From assembly GCF_004340465.1 (NCBI RefSeq), contig NZ_SLVV01000007.1, forward strand, positions 1 to 64,000: DNA of 64,000 nt, read 5' to 3'. The position numbers and the translations under genes were made by a program. Below the pieces are notes generated by a model. That model worked only from the letters and a program-made list of their open reading frames with translations. It was not told where the DNA came from and ran no database searches. Below are positions 10,036-19,597 of this stretch, one piece after another. This stretch comes from Mesobacillus foraminis. GTDB lineage: Bacteria > Bacillota > Bacilli > Bacillales > Cytobacillaceae. How positions within the stretch are numbered: the stretch's first letter is position 1; each line of letters opens with the position of its first letter.

Positions 10036-10060
10036 GTTTTTTATTGTCAGGAATGGGTAT
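10036..10060 (+). promoter_or_regulatory. candidate sigma-B promoter for speD
   Basis: GTTTTT, a 13-base spacer, then GGGTAT. The -10 fits the sigma-B consensus GGGWAW exactly and the -35 matches GTTTAA in four of six. It sits 68 bases upstream of speD. This is inference from motif and spacing only. Confidence 0.4.
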
Positions 10061-10128
10061 CATAAAAATATTTAACAAAAGGATGTCTGCCATCAGCGGA
10101 CGAACGAAAGCAGAAGGGGAAGATAAAG

Positions 10129-10938
10129 ATGAAATTGACACACCAGCAGAGAATTGAATTACATGGATTCAATAACTTAACGAAGTCTTTAAGTTTCAAT
10201 ATGTATGATATTTGCTATACGAAGACAAAGGAAGAGCGAGAAGCCTATATTGAGTATATAGATGAACAATATAACGCCGATCGGCTGACTAAAATATTGA
10301 CACATGTATCGGATATAATTGGTGCCCATGTATTGAATGTCGCAAAACAGGACTATGTTCCTCAAGGGGCAAGTGTCACGGTGCTGGTTTCAGAAGGGCC
10401 GGTAGTTGAGGTACCTAATGAATCATTTGCAGAATCTCCTGGCCCACTGCCAGATAACGTTGTTCTGCAGCTGGACAAGAGCCACATCACTGTCCATACC
10501 TATCCTGAATATCACCCTGATGAAGGAATCAGCACATTCCGAGCCGATATCGATGTATCCACATGCGGAGAAATTTCTCCTCTTAAAGCCTTAAATTATT
10601 TAATCCGGTCCTTTGACACTGATATTATGACGATTGATTATCGGGTTAGAGGATTTACGAGGGATAAAAGCGGCCATAAGCTGTTTATCGACCATGACAT
10701 CAGTTCTATTCAAAATTACATTCCTGATGATGTGAAAAATCTTTATCAGATGTTTGATGTAAATGTATACCAGGAGAATATCTTTCATACGAAATGTAAA
10801 CTGAAGGAGTTCGATTTGAATAATTACCTGTTTGGATATACAAAAGACAAGCTCAGTCCGGAGGAGAGGGAGGAAATTACAGAAAGTCTCAACCTGGAAA
10901 TGGATGAAATATTTTATGGGAAAAATATTGTGAATTAG
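10129..10938 (+). CDS. speD: S-adenosylmethionine decarboxylase proenzyme, long (E. coli) type
   Basis: Decarboxylates SAM to supply the aminopropyl group for spermidine. The 269-residue length matches the E. coli-type enzyme rather than the about 126-residue B. subtilis SpeD. The self-cleavage site is LDKSHI: cutting between K117 and S118 makes the pyruvoyl group on the alpha chain that starts at S118. The conserved cysteine is in DVSTCGEIS at 146. Ribosome site AGAAGGGGA. It is monocistronic with its own strong terminator. No spermidine synthase is in the window. Confidence 0.93.
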   Translation: MKLTHQQRIELHGFNNLTKSLSFNMYDICYTKTKEEREAYIEYIDEQYNADRLTKILTHVSDIIGAHVLNVAKQDYVPQGASVTVLVSEGPVVEVPNESFAESPGPLPDNVVLQLDKSHITVHTYPEYHPDEGISTFRADIDVSTCGEISPLKALNYLIRSFDTDIMTIDYRVRGFTRDKSGHKLFIDHDISSIQNYIPDDVKNLYQMFDVNVYQENIFHTKCKLKEFDLNNYLFGYTKDKLSPEEREEITESLNLEMDEIFYGKNIVN

Positions 10939-10941
10939 GAA

Positions 10942-10979
10942 AGAACAAAGCGCTTAAGGATGTTAAGCGCTTTGTTCTA
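10942..10979. terminator. bidirectional terminator between speD and yteA
   Basis: Perfect 16-base inverted repeat AGAACAAAGCGCTTAA / TTAAGCGCTTTGTTCT around GGATG(T). It lies between convergent genes and can serve both. Confidence 0.85.
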
Positions 10980-10989
10980 TGCCATGAAT

Positions 10990-11751
10990 TTAGTCATTGT
11001 CACTGGCTTTATCCTGTATATAACTGTCTTTATTTTTATAAGGAATGTCCCCAAGCTGTGACTCCAGTCCTGAATCATCCAGCATCTCCTCGTAATCTTC
11101 TTTTTGTTTATTTGGAACAACCACTCTGTCATCCCCTTCAATATCATTAGCAGAAAACGACTCATACTCTTCTGTGAACCCTTTATTTTCATTCCCTTCA
11201 TCGTAAAGGTCTTGATAATTGTCATGGTCGCCGTTAACATCTGCCGGTGTTTCGGAGGTACCAAATTGAGCAACATCCTGAAAACTATCTTCATTATCGG
11301 CCATCTCACTGTTTTGACGGCGCTGAAATCCAGTGGTATGCGTCTGTTCTAATACTTCTTCTTCCGCTGGACGGTCATCTGAAATGGTTTGTTCAGGTGT
11401 ATGATCTAGGCAATATAAAGTATAAGGAATGGCTTCAAGTCTTTCTTCCGGGATTTTGTTTCCACATTCCCTGCACCTTCCATATGATCCATCCTGGATC
11501 GCATCCAGAGCCAGGTTGATTTTTTCGAGCTGGTCTTCATGGTGCTCGTCCATAGCAAGGTTTTTGCTTCGCTCGAAGAGTTCTGTCCCACTGTCAGCTG
11601 GATGATTATCGTAAAGGGACAGCTCTCCAGTGGAATCCCGGACATTGCCGTCAAGATAGCCATCCTCCTCGTTTCCCTTTATTTGTGCTTCAAGACTTTC
11701 CTTTTCATCCAGAAGGATTGTTTTAAATTTAGTTAAAAACTCATTTGGCAT
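10990..11751 (-). CDS. yteA: YteA-like DksA/TraR zinc-finger protein
   Basis: The central part carries the DksA/TraR-type zinc finger: CRECGNKI, then RLEAIPYTLYCLDH, with four metal ligands. Before it is a helical, charged segment and after it a long acidic, probably disordered tail rich in E and D. The start is taken as the ATG at 11751 (253 residues). An in-frame GTG at 11763 lies only a base or so after AGAGGA, too close for initiation. In B. subtilis YteA is an uncharacterised general-stress/sporulation-associated protein. The direct target is unknown. Confidence 0.85.
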   Translation of the reverse strand: MPNEFLTKFKTILLDEKESLEAQIKGNEEDGYLDGNVRDSTGELSLYDNHPADSGTELFERSKNLAMDEHHEDQLEKINLALDAIQDGSYGRCRECGNKIPEERLEAIPYTLYCLDHTPEQTISDDRPAEEEVLEQTHTTGFQRRQNSEMADNEDSFQDVAQFGTSETPADVNGDHDNYQDLYDEGNENKGFTEEYESFSANDIEGDDRVVVPNKQKEDYEEMLDDSGLESQLGDIPYKNKDSYIQDKASDND

Positions 11752-11813
11752 AATATTTTTCACATCCTCTTAAGTATCAATCGATTAGATAGAAACGGAA
11801 ACTTACCTAATTG

Positions 11814-11838
11814 ATACCCTTTCCCGCCAATGGGAAAC
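11814..11838 (-). promoter_or_regulatory. candidate sigma-B promoter for yteA
   Basis: Read on the minus strand: GTTTCC, 13 bases, GGGTAT. The -10 is a perfect sigma-B match and the spacer is identical to the candidate before speD. The position suits yteA transcription. Confidence 0.4.
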
Positions 11839-11842
11839 ATAG

Positions 11843-11873
11843 AAAAAAGCTTCCGGCCAGCGGCGGAAGCTTT
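11843..11873 (-). terminator. terminator of menA
   Basis: On the minus strand, AAAGCTTCCG / CGGAAGCTTT with a T tract, 23 bases past the menA stop. Confidence 0.88.
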
Positions 11874-11895
11874 GAAGTAAATAGCGTATTAACAT

Positions 11896-12828
11896 TTAGA
11901 ACAAATTCCCAATAATAAGTCCAATCGATAATAGGAATCCAAATATAGTATTGGTTTGAGCGGTCGCAGCCATTGCGGGCATCATTTGAAGCGGGTTTGT
12001 CCCTTCGATAAAACCCTTTACTGCCTTAATCGCTTTTGGAAGGCTCAAGGCTACAATGGACAACCAGGGTGATATAACTCCCGCAATTATTAAAACTGCA
12101 ATCCATATATACGACACTAGAAAAATGCCTGCCAGCAGATTAATTGCATTTTTCCTGCCGACCAGTATCGCCAGGGTCTTTCGGCCAAACTCCTTATCCC
12201 CATCAAAATCACGGATATTATTTGACAGCAATATCCCGCCAACAAGCAGGAAGCTTGGAATGGAAACAAGCACAGAGGTTGTAGTTACGGTGCCTGTCTG
12301 AATGTAAAAAGAAATAAGGATAATCAGGAGTCCCATAAAGAATCCTGCGAATATTTCTCCAAAAGGAGTGTAGGCAATCGGCCATGGGCCTCCTGTGTAA
12401 AGGTAGCCAATCAGCATGCTGACAAGGCCAATCAAAGCGAGCCACCAGCTCGTATTCATGCAGATATAAACGCCAATCAAAATTGAGATGCCGTAGAGGG
12501 ACAGAGCAAGTCCAAGAACAGTTCCGGGCTTGATTCCGTTGCGGACAATGGCTCCGCCGATTCCTATTGAATCTTCCGTATCAAGGCCTCTTTTATAATC
12601 ATAATATTCGTTAAACATATTCGTAGCAGCCTGTATCAGCAGGCTGGCAGCGAGCATTGCCAAAAACAGCATGATATGAATGTCTGTCAATTCCATAGCC
12701 AAGGCGGTTCCAAGCAAAACAGGAGCAAATGCAGCAGTCAATGTATGAGGGCGTGTCAGCTGCCACCATACCTGCCAGCCCTGATCTTGTTTAATGGCTG
12801 AAGAACCAGGTTGAAGAGGTGTTTGCAT
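11896..12828 (-). CDS. menA: 1,4-dihydroxy-2-naphthoate polyprenyltransferase MenA
   Basis: Integral membrane UbiA-family enzyme that attaches the polyprenyl tail to DHNA, the penultimate step of menaquinone synthesis. The start MQTPLQP (ATG 12828, AGGGGAGAG upstream) gives 310 residues like B. subtilis MenA. An upstream in-frame ATG at 12864 is rejected. The aspartate motifs NEYYDYKRGLD and NNIRDFDGDKEFGRKT, which bind the prenyl diphosphate through magnesium, are intact, with about eight hydrophobic helices. It is divergent from the menF-C cluster. Confidence 0.95.
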   Translation of the reverse strand: MQTPLQPGSSAIKQDQGWQVWWQLTRPHTLTAAFAPVLLGTALAMELTDIHIMLFLAMLAASLLIQAATNMFNEYYDYKRGLDTEDSIGIGGAIVRNGIKPGTVLGLALSLYGISILIGVYICMNTSWWLALIGLVSMLIGYLYTGGPWPIAYTPFGEIFAGFFMGLLIILISFYIQTGTVTTTSVLVSIPSFLLVGGILLSNNIRDFDGDKEFGRKTLAILVGRKNAINLLAGIFLVSYIWIAVLIIAGVISPWLSIVALSLPKAIKAVKGFIEGTNPLQMMPAMAATAQTNTIFGFLLSIGLIIGNLF

Positions 12829-12872
12829 ATTCTCATTCTCTCCCCTAATTTTTATAATGAACAAACTATATA

Positions 12873-12901
12873 ATATTAACAGAAATTGAATGGTATGTCA
12901 A
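12873..12901 (-). promoter_or_regulatory. sigma-A promoter of menA
   Basis: On the minus strand: TTGACA, 17 bases, TAATAT. A perfect -35 and near-consensus -10, 44 bases before the menA start. Confidence 0.75.
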
Positions 12902-13078
12902 AAATACATGGATATAATGTGTAAGTTACATTCAAAGTGTAGAAGGTTAGACACCTGCTGTCAATAGTCCACTGTTGTTTTAAATGGATGTTATTCCCTT
13001 ATAAAATTGGGCTTATATAGAAGGCGATAAGTGAAATATATAATAAGGATAAAACTAGGAGTGCAGGGTTTGCAATTG

Positions 13079-13107
13079 TTGACATAGTCAACTATGAAGT
13101 GTATCTT
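13079..13107 (+). promoter_or_regulatory. sigma-A promoter of the menFDHB operon
   Basis: TTGACA, 17-base spacer, TATCTT, 58 bases upstream of the menF start. The rest of the 337-base menA-menF spacer (12829-13165) shows no gene or further clear motif. Confidence 0.75.
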
Positions 13108-13165
13108 AAAATAAGTTTGAAAACGTATGATAACAGATGAGAGGCTGTTATTGGGGGGAATTAAT

Positions 13166-14572
13166 TTGGTTACCATACAAGATACAGAATTGAGGAAAGG
13201 AATCATCGCAGCAATAGACCGCGCTAAAGAGTTATCTCAATCGGTATTGGTAAGCGAAATTCAGCGTATCGAGTATTTTAAGGCTTTTAATTTTTTTGCG
13301 GCTGGAAGGAGCCGTTTTTTAGGCGAGAGGTTTTACTGGGAGGATCCCGATGGAACTATGGCTCTTGCAGGATTAGGGGTCACCAGACAAATCCATGCAG
13401 ATTCTGCACCTGATCGATTTAACCATACTGAATCAGAGTGGAAGCGCTTTATCGAAACGGCGATTATCGTAGGGGATCAAACTGCAACTGGTACCGGACC
13501 CGCCATGTTTGGAGGTTTTTCTTTTGATCCGTTAAAGGAAAAGACAGGGCTTTGGTCCAAGTTCTCCGATTCGCTCTTCCATATTCCAAAATATATGCTG
13601 ACAGTAAAAGGCGGACAGGCATTTTTAACAACAAATGTGGTATGTACGCAGCACGATGATGACTCACTCTTTGAAAAAGTAAATCAGGAAAGATTATCGG
13701 TTTTTACAAGCGCTTATGATGATGGTCGGTATAGAAGTGCTGAACTGAAAAAAGTGGAAGAGAAGAACCCCGAAAAGTGGAAAGAAACAGTTTCAAGACT
13801 TGTTGCTTCTCTAAAGGACAGCCATTTGAAAAAAGTCGTGCTTGCAAGGGAAATCCGTTTGTTTTTTAATCAGGAAATCGAAATTGAGAAGGTCCTCTCT
13901 CATCTGGTCGTGGAACAGAGAGGCAGTTTTCTTTTTGCTTTTGAAGCAAATGGGGATTGCTTTATCGGGGCTTCTCCGGAAAGGCTGGTCAAAAAGGAGG
14001 GGGACGAGGTCTTCTCGACGTGCCTTGCCGGTTCGATAGCCAGGGGCGGCACACCTGAGGAAGACAGGATGCTTGGCAAGGCTCTGCTTGAAGACCAGAA
14101 AAACTTAAATGAGCATCAATATGTCGTTGAGATGATTTCAGAAGCAATGCTTGAAACATGTGAAAAAGTAAAAATCCCAAACAGTCCCAAGCTTATGAAG
14201 ATGAAATATATCCAGCATTTGTATACACCAGTTGTGGGCAAGAGCAGAGCAGAAACTTCATTGTTGCACCTTGTTGACCGTCTGCATCCAACCCCTGCAC
14301 TAGGAGGGCTGCCTAAACAGGATGCAATCGAGAAAATCAGAGAGATAGAAGACCTGGACCGAGGTTTTTATGCAGCTCCAATTGGATGGATGGATTATAA
14401 GGCAAACGGTGAGTTTGCAGTTGCGATCCGGTCAGCTCTCGTGCAGGGCAAGGAAGCCTCCCTGTTTGCAGGCTGCGGTGTTTTGGCCGATTCTAATGCC
14501 GAGAGTGAATTTAATGAAACGAGCATTAAGTTCCGTCCTATGTTGACAGCGCTAGGGGGTAAGGAGAAATGA
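13166..14572 (+). CDS. menF: isochorismate synthase MenF
   Basis: Converts chorismate to isochorismate, the entry step of menaquinone synthesis. The start is TTG at 13166, behind TTGGGGGGAA at six-base spacing, giving 468 residues. An upstream in-frame ATG at 13127 lacks a ribosome site. The chorismate-binding domain fills the C-terminal half, with FIGASPERLVKK, the GSIARG segment, HQYVVEMI and the C-terminal FAGCGVLADSNAESEFNET signature. Its stop overlaps the menD start (ATGA). Confidence 0.94.
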   Translation: MVTIQDTELRKGIIAAIDRAKELSQSVLVSEIQRIEYFKAFNFFAAGRSRFLGERFYWEDPDGTMALAGLGVTRQIHADSAPDRFNHTESEWKRFIETAIIVGDQTATGTGPAMFGGFSFDPLKEKTGLWSKFSDSLFHIPKYMLTVKGGQAFLTTNVVCTQHDDDSLFEKVNQERLSVFTSAYDDGRYRSAELKKVEEKNPEKWKETVSRLVASLKDSHLKKVVLAREIRLFFNQEIEIEKVLSHLVVEQRGSFLFAFEANGDCFIGASPERLVKKEGDEVFSTCLAGSIARGGTPEEDRMLGKALLEDQKNLNEHQYVVEMISEAMLETCEKVKIPNSPKLMKMKYIQHLYTPVVGKSRAETSLLHLVDRLHPTPALGGLPKQDAIEKIREIEDLDRGFYAAPIGWMDYKANGEFAVAIRSALVQGKEASLFAGCGVLADSNAESEFNETSIKFRPMLTALGGKEK

Positions 14573-16326
14573 ATCATCAGGAAGCACTAACTACTTATAT
14601 AGCAGCATTTGTGGCAGAACTTTCAGCCGCAGGGATAGAGGACGTAGTGATCAGCCCGGGCTCCCGCTCTACCCCCATTGCGATGGTGATGGCGGAGCAT
14701 CCCGATTTGAACCTTTTTGTTCATGTCGATGAACGATCGGCCGCTTACTTTGCGCTTGGTATTGCCAAAGCAAAAAAGAAACCAGTTGCTGTTCTGTGCA
14801 CCTCCGGAACTGCTGCTGCCAATTACTATCCAGCTATTATTGAGGCTGGGATTTCCCGGATTCCGTTAATCGTTTTGACGGCAGACCGCCCTCATGAGCT
14901 CAGGGATGTAGGGGCACCTCAGGCCATTGATCAAATCCACCTGTACGGCCATAATGTAAAGTGGTTCGTTGAAATGTCCCTGCCGGATAGCCGGGAAGAA
15001 ATGATCCGTTACTCCCGTACTGTCTGTGCACGTGCAGCAGCCACGGCAATGAAGTACCCTTCTGGGCCGGTTCACTTGAATTTTCCGCTCCGTGAACCGT
15101 TAATACCAGCCCTCGATGATCGTCTTTTTAATCTGCAGGAACGTACGGAGGGTTTTGTGGACATCATGCAAGGAGTGCTCACACTTCCGGATGAAGCAAT
15201 CCAGGCTATGGCGTCGGCGTTAACTTCTGCAAAAAGGGGAATCATTGTGGCCGGCCCCTTGGAGGAAAACGGATTTGCCAGTTCTGTATTAAAACTTGCA
15301 GAGCTATTGAAGTTTCCTGTGCTTGCAGATCCTCTTTCCCAGTTGAGAAGCTGCCAACAAGACAGCGGATTGATTATTGATGCATATGATACCATTCTTC
15401 GCAGTGAGGAAGCTAAGGCGGCACTGGAACCGGACTTGATCATCCGGTTCGGGGCGATGCCCGTTTCAAAAGCGACCACTATTTTTATCAAGGAAAATCC
15501 CAATGCCAGACAAATTGTTATTGATGGCGGAGGCGGGTGGAGAGATCCGCTTATATCGGCAAGTGATATGGTTTATTGCGATGAAACGTATTTATGCAAC
15601 GCCCTGGTTAAGCATCTAAGTCCTTCAAAGAGTACGGAATACTTGGACATGTGGCGTAATATCAACCTGCACACAAAGGAACAGATTAAGGGAGTCAGAG
15701 ATCTGACAGAACTTAGCGAAGGGAAACTGTTTCATCTTCTGGCCGATATGCTGCCAAAGGGGGCAGCCCTGTTCGTCGGGAACTCTATGCCGATTCGTGA
15801 TCTGGACACTTTCTTCCTTAAGAACGATAAAAAAATAAGGGTGTTGGCAAACCGGGGGGCGAATGGAATTGATGGAGTGGTTTCAGCTGCAATGGGGGCT
15901 GCCACCGTTCATCAACCAATGTATCTTGTTCTTGGTGACCTAACCTTTTTCCATGACCTGAATGGGTTGATTGCAGCGAAGCTTTTTGAACTAAATATCA
16001 CTATTCTCTTAGTAAATAATAACGGAGGAGGCATTTTTTCCTTTTTGCCGCAGGCAGAACAGCCCAAGCATTTTGAAAAGCTGTTTGGAACTCCACTTGA
16101 CCTTGATTTCAGCCATGCAGTAAAAATGTACGGAGGGACTTTTATATCCGTAAAGGACTGGGATCAATATCAACAAGCGTTTAATGAGACTAAAGGACAG
16201 CAAGGGCTGCATGTGATTGAGGTTTCGACAGCAAGAGACAGAAATTTAACGGAACATCGAGATTTGTGGAAATCTGTTTCCCGGGAAATAAGGAATCTGT
16301 TGGATGATGCAAAGAATGATGGTTAA
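14569..16326 (+). CDS. menD: SEPHCHC synthase MenD (thiamine-diphosphate enzyme)
   Basis: Condenses isochorismate with 2-oxoglutarate (decarboxylating) to SEPHCHC. The 585 residues carry the N-terminal pyrimidine-binding domain with ISPGSRSTPI and the catalytic glutamate in HVDERSAAYFALG. A central domain follows, then the pyrophosphate-binding segment LGDLTFFHDLNGL...NNNGGGIFSFLP. It overlaps menF by four bases and menH by 23, indicating tight translational coupling. Confidence 0.96.
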   Translation: MNHQEALTTYIAAFVAELSAAGIEDVVISPGSRSTPIAMVMAEHPDLNLFVHVDERSAAYFALGIAKAKKKPVAVLCTSGTAAANYYPAIIEAGISRIPLIVLTADRPHELRDVGAPQAIDQIHLYGHNVKWFVEMSLPDSREEMIRYSRTVCARAAATAMKYPSGPVHLNFPLREPLIPALDDRLFNLQERTEGFVDIMQGVLTLPDEAIQAMASALTSAKRGIIVAGPLEENGFASSVLKLAELLKFPVLADPLSQLRSCQQDSGLIIDAYDTILRSEEAKAALEPDLIIRFGAMPVSKATTIFIKENPNARQIVIDGGGGWRDPLISASDMVYCDETYLCNALVKHLSPSKSTEYLDMWRNINLHTKEQIKGVRDLTELSEGKLFHLLADMLPKGAALFVGNSMPIRDLDTFFLKNDKKIRVLANRGANGIDGVVSAAMGAATVHQPMYLVLGDLTFFHDLNGLIAAKLFELNITILLVNNNGGGIFSFLPQAEQPKHFEKLFGTPLDLDFSHAVKMYGGTFISVKDWDQYQQAFNETKGQQGLHVIEVSTARDRNLTEHRDLWKSVSREIRNLLDDAKNDG

Positions 16327-17125
16327 GATCAGAGGTTTAAACTATCATATTGAAATAAGCGGGAATGGTTTTCCGCTTGTTTTGCTTCATGGGTTTACTG
16401 GTGCCGCCTCTACATGGAAGCCTCTTTCACCAGTTTTGCCAACTACGAAGCTCATTATGGTGGATATTATCGGGCATGGGAGAACTGACTCCCCTTTATT
16501 GCCGGAGAGATACAGAATAGAAGAAGCTGCGGCAGATTTAAATGATTTGCTTGCAGAATTAGGGTATGAGAAGGTTGATTTACTGGGATATTCTATGGGA
16601 GGGAGGCTGGCAATCACTTTTGCTGCCCTATTTCCTGATAAAATCAGAAAGCTGGTGCTAGAAAGCACGAGTCCGGGATTAAAGAACCAGGAGGAGCGGG
16701 ATGCCCGCATAAAAAGGGATCGGCACCTCGCCGCAAGAATCTTATCGAGCGGCCTCGAAAATTTTATCAATTACTGGGAAGACATCCCTCTATTCAAGAC
16801 GCAGATGCATCTCCCTGCATCCGTAAGGGAACAAATAAGAAAGCAGCGCCTGCAAAATGATCCTCAAGGCCTTGCCAACAGTCTAATCGGAATGGGGACA
16901 GGTGCCCAGCCCTCATGGTGGGAAGCCCTGGATGAATTTAGCTATGAAACTCTGATCATTACTGGAGATCTGGATGCTAAATTTTGCGAAATCGGCAGTG
17001 AAATGAAAAACTTGATTCCAAAAGCCCAGCATGTATCCATTGCAAATGCCGGCCATGCAATTCATGTGGAAGAACCAGAGAAATTTGGTACAATAGTAAG
17101 TGGGTTTTTGTCGAAGAATGACTGA
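16304..17125 (+). CDS. menH: MenH, SHCHC synthase (alpha/beta hydrolase)
   Basis: Eliminates pyruvate from SEPHCHC to give SHCHC. 273 residues of alpha/beta-hydrolase fold. LLHGFTG forms the oxyanion region, GYSMGGRLA carries the nucleophilic serine, and the C-terminal NAGHAIHVEEP carries the histidine. Several ATGs cluster at 16304-16319. The first has AAGGAA nine bases upstream. It sits between menD and menB in the usual order. Confidence 0.93.
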   Translation: MMQRMMVKIRGLNYHIEISGNGFPLVLLHGFTGAASTWKPLSPVLPTTKLIMVDIIGHGRTDSPLLPERYRIEEAAADLNDLLAELGYEKVDLLGYSMGGRLAITFAALFPDKIRKLVLESTSPGLKNQEERDARIKRDRHLAARILSSGLENFINYWEDIPLFKTQMHLPASVREQIRKQRLQNDPQGLANSLIGMGTGAQPSWWEALDEFSYETLIITGDLDAKFCEIGSEMKNLIPKAQHVSIANAGHAIHVEEPEKFGTIVSGFLSKND

Positions 17126-17168
17126 AAAGCCCAAATTAGATTATATGTACATATTAGGAGGAGTTTGA

Positions 17169-17987
17169 ATGGCAGTCGAGTGGGTATCACAACGATCTTA
17201 CGAAGATATTTTATATGAAACATATAATGGAATCGCAAAAATTACGATTAATCGCCCTCAGGTCAGGAATGCGTTCACCCCTAAGACCGTTACGGAGCTA
17301 ATTGATGCATTTGCCTATGCACGCGATGACTCCAATATTGGCGTTATTATCCTTACGGGGGCCGGGGATCAGGCATTCTGTTCCGGCGGGGACCAGAAAG
17401 TGCGCGGCCATGGAGGTTACGTTGGAGACGACCAGATTCCACGCCTAAACGTATTGGACCTGCAGCGTTTAATCCGCATTATTCCTAAACCTGTTATTGC
17501 AATGGTAAGAGGGTACGCAATTGGCGGCGGTCATGTGCTTCATGTAGTCTGTGACCTTACCATTGCAGCTGATAATGCCATCTTCGGACAAACCGGCCCT
17601 AAGGTCGGAAGCTTTGACGCAGGTTATGGCTCAGGCTATCTTGCCAGGATTGTCGGCCATAAAAAGGCTAGGGAAATCTGGTATCTTTGCCGGCAGTATA
17701 ATGCCCAGGAAGCTCTCGACATGGGACTTGTCAACGCCGTAGTACCTTTGGAACAAGTAGAGGAAGAAACGATTAAATGGTGCGAGGAGATCCTTGAAAA
17801 GAGCCCGACGGCACTTCGCTTCCTGAAAGCTGCGATGAATGCCGATACTGACGGTCTGGCAGGAATTCAGCAATTTGCCGGGGATGCAACACTCCTTTAT
17901 TACACAACAGATGAAGCGAAAGAGGGCCGTGATGCGTTTAAGGAAAAACGCAAGCCTGATTTTGGACAGTTTCCTCGTTTCCCTTGA
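17169..17987 (+). CDS. menB: 1,4-dihydroxy-2-naphthoyl-CoA synthase MenB
   Basis: Crotonase-fold enzyme that closes the naphthoquinol ring from o-succinylbenzoyl-CoA. The 272 residues show [11 protein letters not shown], the oxyanion-hole [16 protein letters not shown] and the MenB-specific [16 protein letters not shown] segment. AGGAGGAG lies just before the ATG. A hairpin after its stop separates it from menE-menC. Confidence 0.97.
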   Translation: MAVEWVSQRSYEDILYETYNGIAKITINRPQVRNAFTPKTVTELIDAFAYARDDSNIGVIILTGAGDQAFCSGGDQKVRGHGGYVGDDQIPRLNVLDLQRLIRIIPKPVIAMVRGYAIGGGHVLHVVCDLTIAADNAIFGQTGPKVGSFDAGYGSGYLARIVGHKKAREIWYLCRQYNAQEALDMGLVNAVVPLEQVEEETIKWCEEILEKSPTALRFLKAAMNADTDGLAGIQQFAGDATLLYYTTDEAKEGRDAFKEKRKPDFGQFPRFP

Positions 17988-18005
17988 TCACATAGATTCA
18001 CTCTG

Positions 18006-18040
18006 AAACAGCTTGATGGATATCCATCAGGCTGTTTTGT
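18006..18040 (+). terminator. terminator or attenuator between menB and menE
   Basis: AAACAGC(T)TGATGGA / TCCATCA(G)GCTGTTT stem followed by TTGTT. It may partly uncouple menE-menC from menFDHB, although transcription could read through. Confidence 0.65.
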
Positions 18041-18088
18041 TACAAAAGGACAGATTTTTAGGCTAAAAGGAAAAAGGATGGTTTTTTT

Positions 18089-19597
18089 ATGGAACAGCAA
18101 ATGCCAAACTGGCTAAAAAAGCGTGCTGAGTTAACACCGGAGCGGACGGCATTAATTTTTGAAAATAAAAGCTATACATTTCTGCAATTATATCAATCAG
18201 CCTCCAAGGCTGCAGGCCAATTGGCCTTCGCAGGAATCAGTTCTGGTGAGGTTGCAGCTGTCCTGCTGCCAAATCACTCCGATTCAGTGATGATCCTTTA
18301 TGCACTCCAAATGATGGGAGTACGGACTGTCATTTTAAATAATAGGCTGACTGCCAAGGAACTAGCCTGGCAGCTTGAGGATTCGGATGCAGCTGCTCTT
18401 ATCAGCGAAGATAGCTTTGAGGAAAAACTGAGTCAGATTAAAAAGGAGAGTACGATAAAAATCCTGCCCAAGGAAAAGATCTTTCAATTTCCCGAAGCAG
18501 ACTTCCAACTTCTAGAGGAATATCATTTGGACGAGGTTACAACGGTTATGTACACGTCAGGAACAACAGGGTCACCTAAAGGAGTTTTGCAAACATACGG
18601 GAACCACTGGTGGAGTGCCGCGGCCTCCGCGTTGAACATCGGATTGCAGGAAAATGATAAATGGCTTTGTGCAGTTCCAATCTTTCATATCAGCGGCTAT
18701 TCAATTCTGATGCGCAGCCTTGTCTACGGAATGTGTGTTGTTTTGTACCGAAACTTTAATGAAAGGATTGTTCTGGAAGGAATTGAACAACATAGGGTAA
18801 CGATTATGTCTGCGGTCAGCACAATGCTGCTCAGGCTGACCGACGCTCTTGGGGAAACACGTCTCCCCGAGTTCTTCAGGTGCTTGCTTCTGGGAGGAGG
18901 ACCAGCCCCCCTTTCCCTGCTGGAAACATGCAAGCAAAAGGGGATACCTGTGTATCAAACCTATGGAATGACGGAAACCTCTTCACAATTTGCGACTCTT
19001 GCTCCTGAGTACAGCCTGGAGAAGCTTGGATCTGCAGGTAAAGCTCTTTTTCCGAATCAAATTAAGATTATTTCCGAACTGGGGATCGAAGTTCCTGCAC
19101 AATCGGAAGGGGAAATCATTGTGAAAGGGCCGAATGTCACTCCAGGTTATTTGCATCGAGAAGATGAAACAAAAGAAAAAATTAAAAAAGGCTGGCTTCA
19201 TACAGGAGATCTCGGCTACCTGGACAAGGATGGATTTCTTTATGTTCTTGACCGCAGGACAGATCTCATTATTTCAGGTGGGGAGAATATTTACCCTGCG
19301 GAAATTGAAGGAGTCCTGCTGGGTCATAAAGCAGTCGAGGATGCTGGAGTGATTGGTGTAGCTGACCCTGAATGGGGTCATGTTCCTTTGGCCTTCGTCG
19401 TCAGAAAGGCCGGGGCAGCGATTGATGAATCCTCCCTGATTTCCTACTGTACAGACAGTCTTGCAAAGTATAAAGTTCCAAAAGGGATTGTTTTTAGTGA
19501 GTCACTTCCCCGCAACGCTTCCAAAAAACTTTTAAGAAGGAAACTGCGTGACTGGGCCGCAGGACAAGGAGAAACGCATGAACCTTCAAAGGATTAA
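18089..19597 (+). CDS. menE: o-succinylbenzoate-CoA ligase MenE
   Basis: ANL-superfamily adenylating enzyme that activates o-succinylbenzoate with CoA. The 502 residues have the P-loop motif MYTSGTTGSPKGV, the YGMTET motif, the hinge WLHTGDLGYLD followed by DRRTDLIISGGENIYPAEIE, and the C-terminal lysine in PRNASKKLLRR. AAAAAGGATG precedes the ATG. It overlaps menC by 20 bases. Confidence 0.95.
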   Translation: MEQQMPNWLKKRAELTPERTALIFENKSYTFLQLYQSASKAAGQLAFAGISSGEVAAVLLPNHSDSVMILYALQMMGVRTVILNNRLTAKELAWQLEDSDAAALISEDSFEEKLSQIKKESTIKILPKEKIFQFPEADFQLLEEYHLDEVTTVMYTSGTTGSPKGVLQTYGNHWWSAAASALNIGLQENDKWLCAVPIFHISGYSILMRSLVYGMCVVLYRNFNERIVLEGIEQHRVTIMSAVSTMLLRLTDALGETRLPEFFRCLLLGGGPAPLSLLETCKQKGIPVYQTYGMTETSSQFATLAPEYSLEKLGSAGKALFPNQIKIISELGIEVPAQSEGEIIVKGPNVTPGYLHREDETKEKIKKGWLHTGDLGYLDKDGFLYVLDRRTDLIISGGENIYPAEIEGVLLGHKAVEDAGVIGVADPEWGHVPLAFVVRKAGAAIDESSLISYCTDSLAKYKVPKGIVFSESLPRNASKKLLRRKLRDWAAGQGETHEPSKD

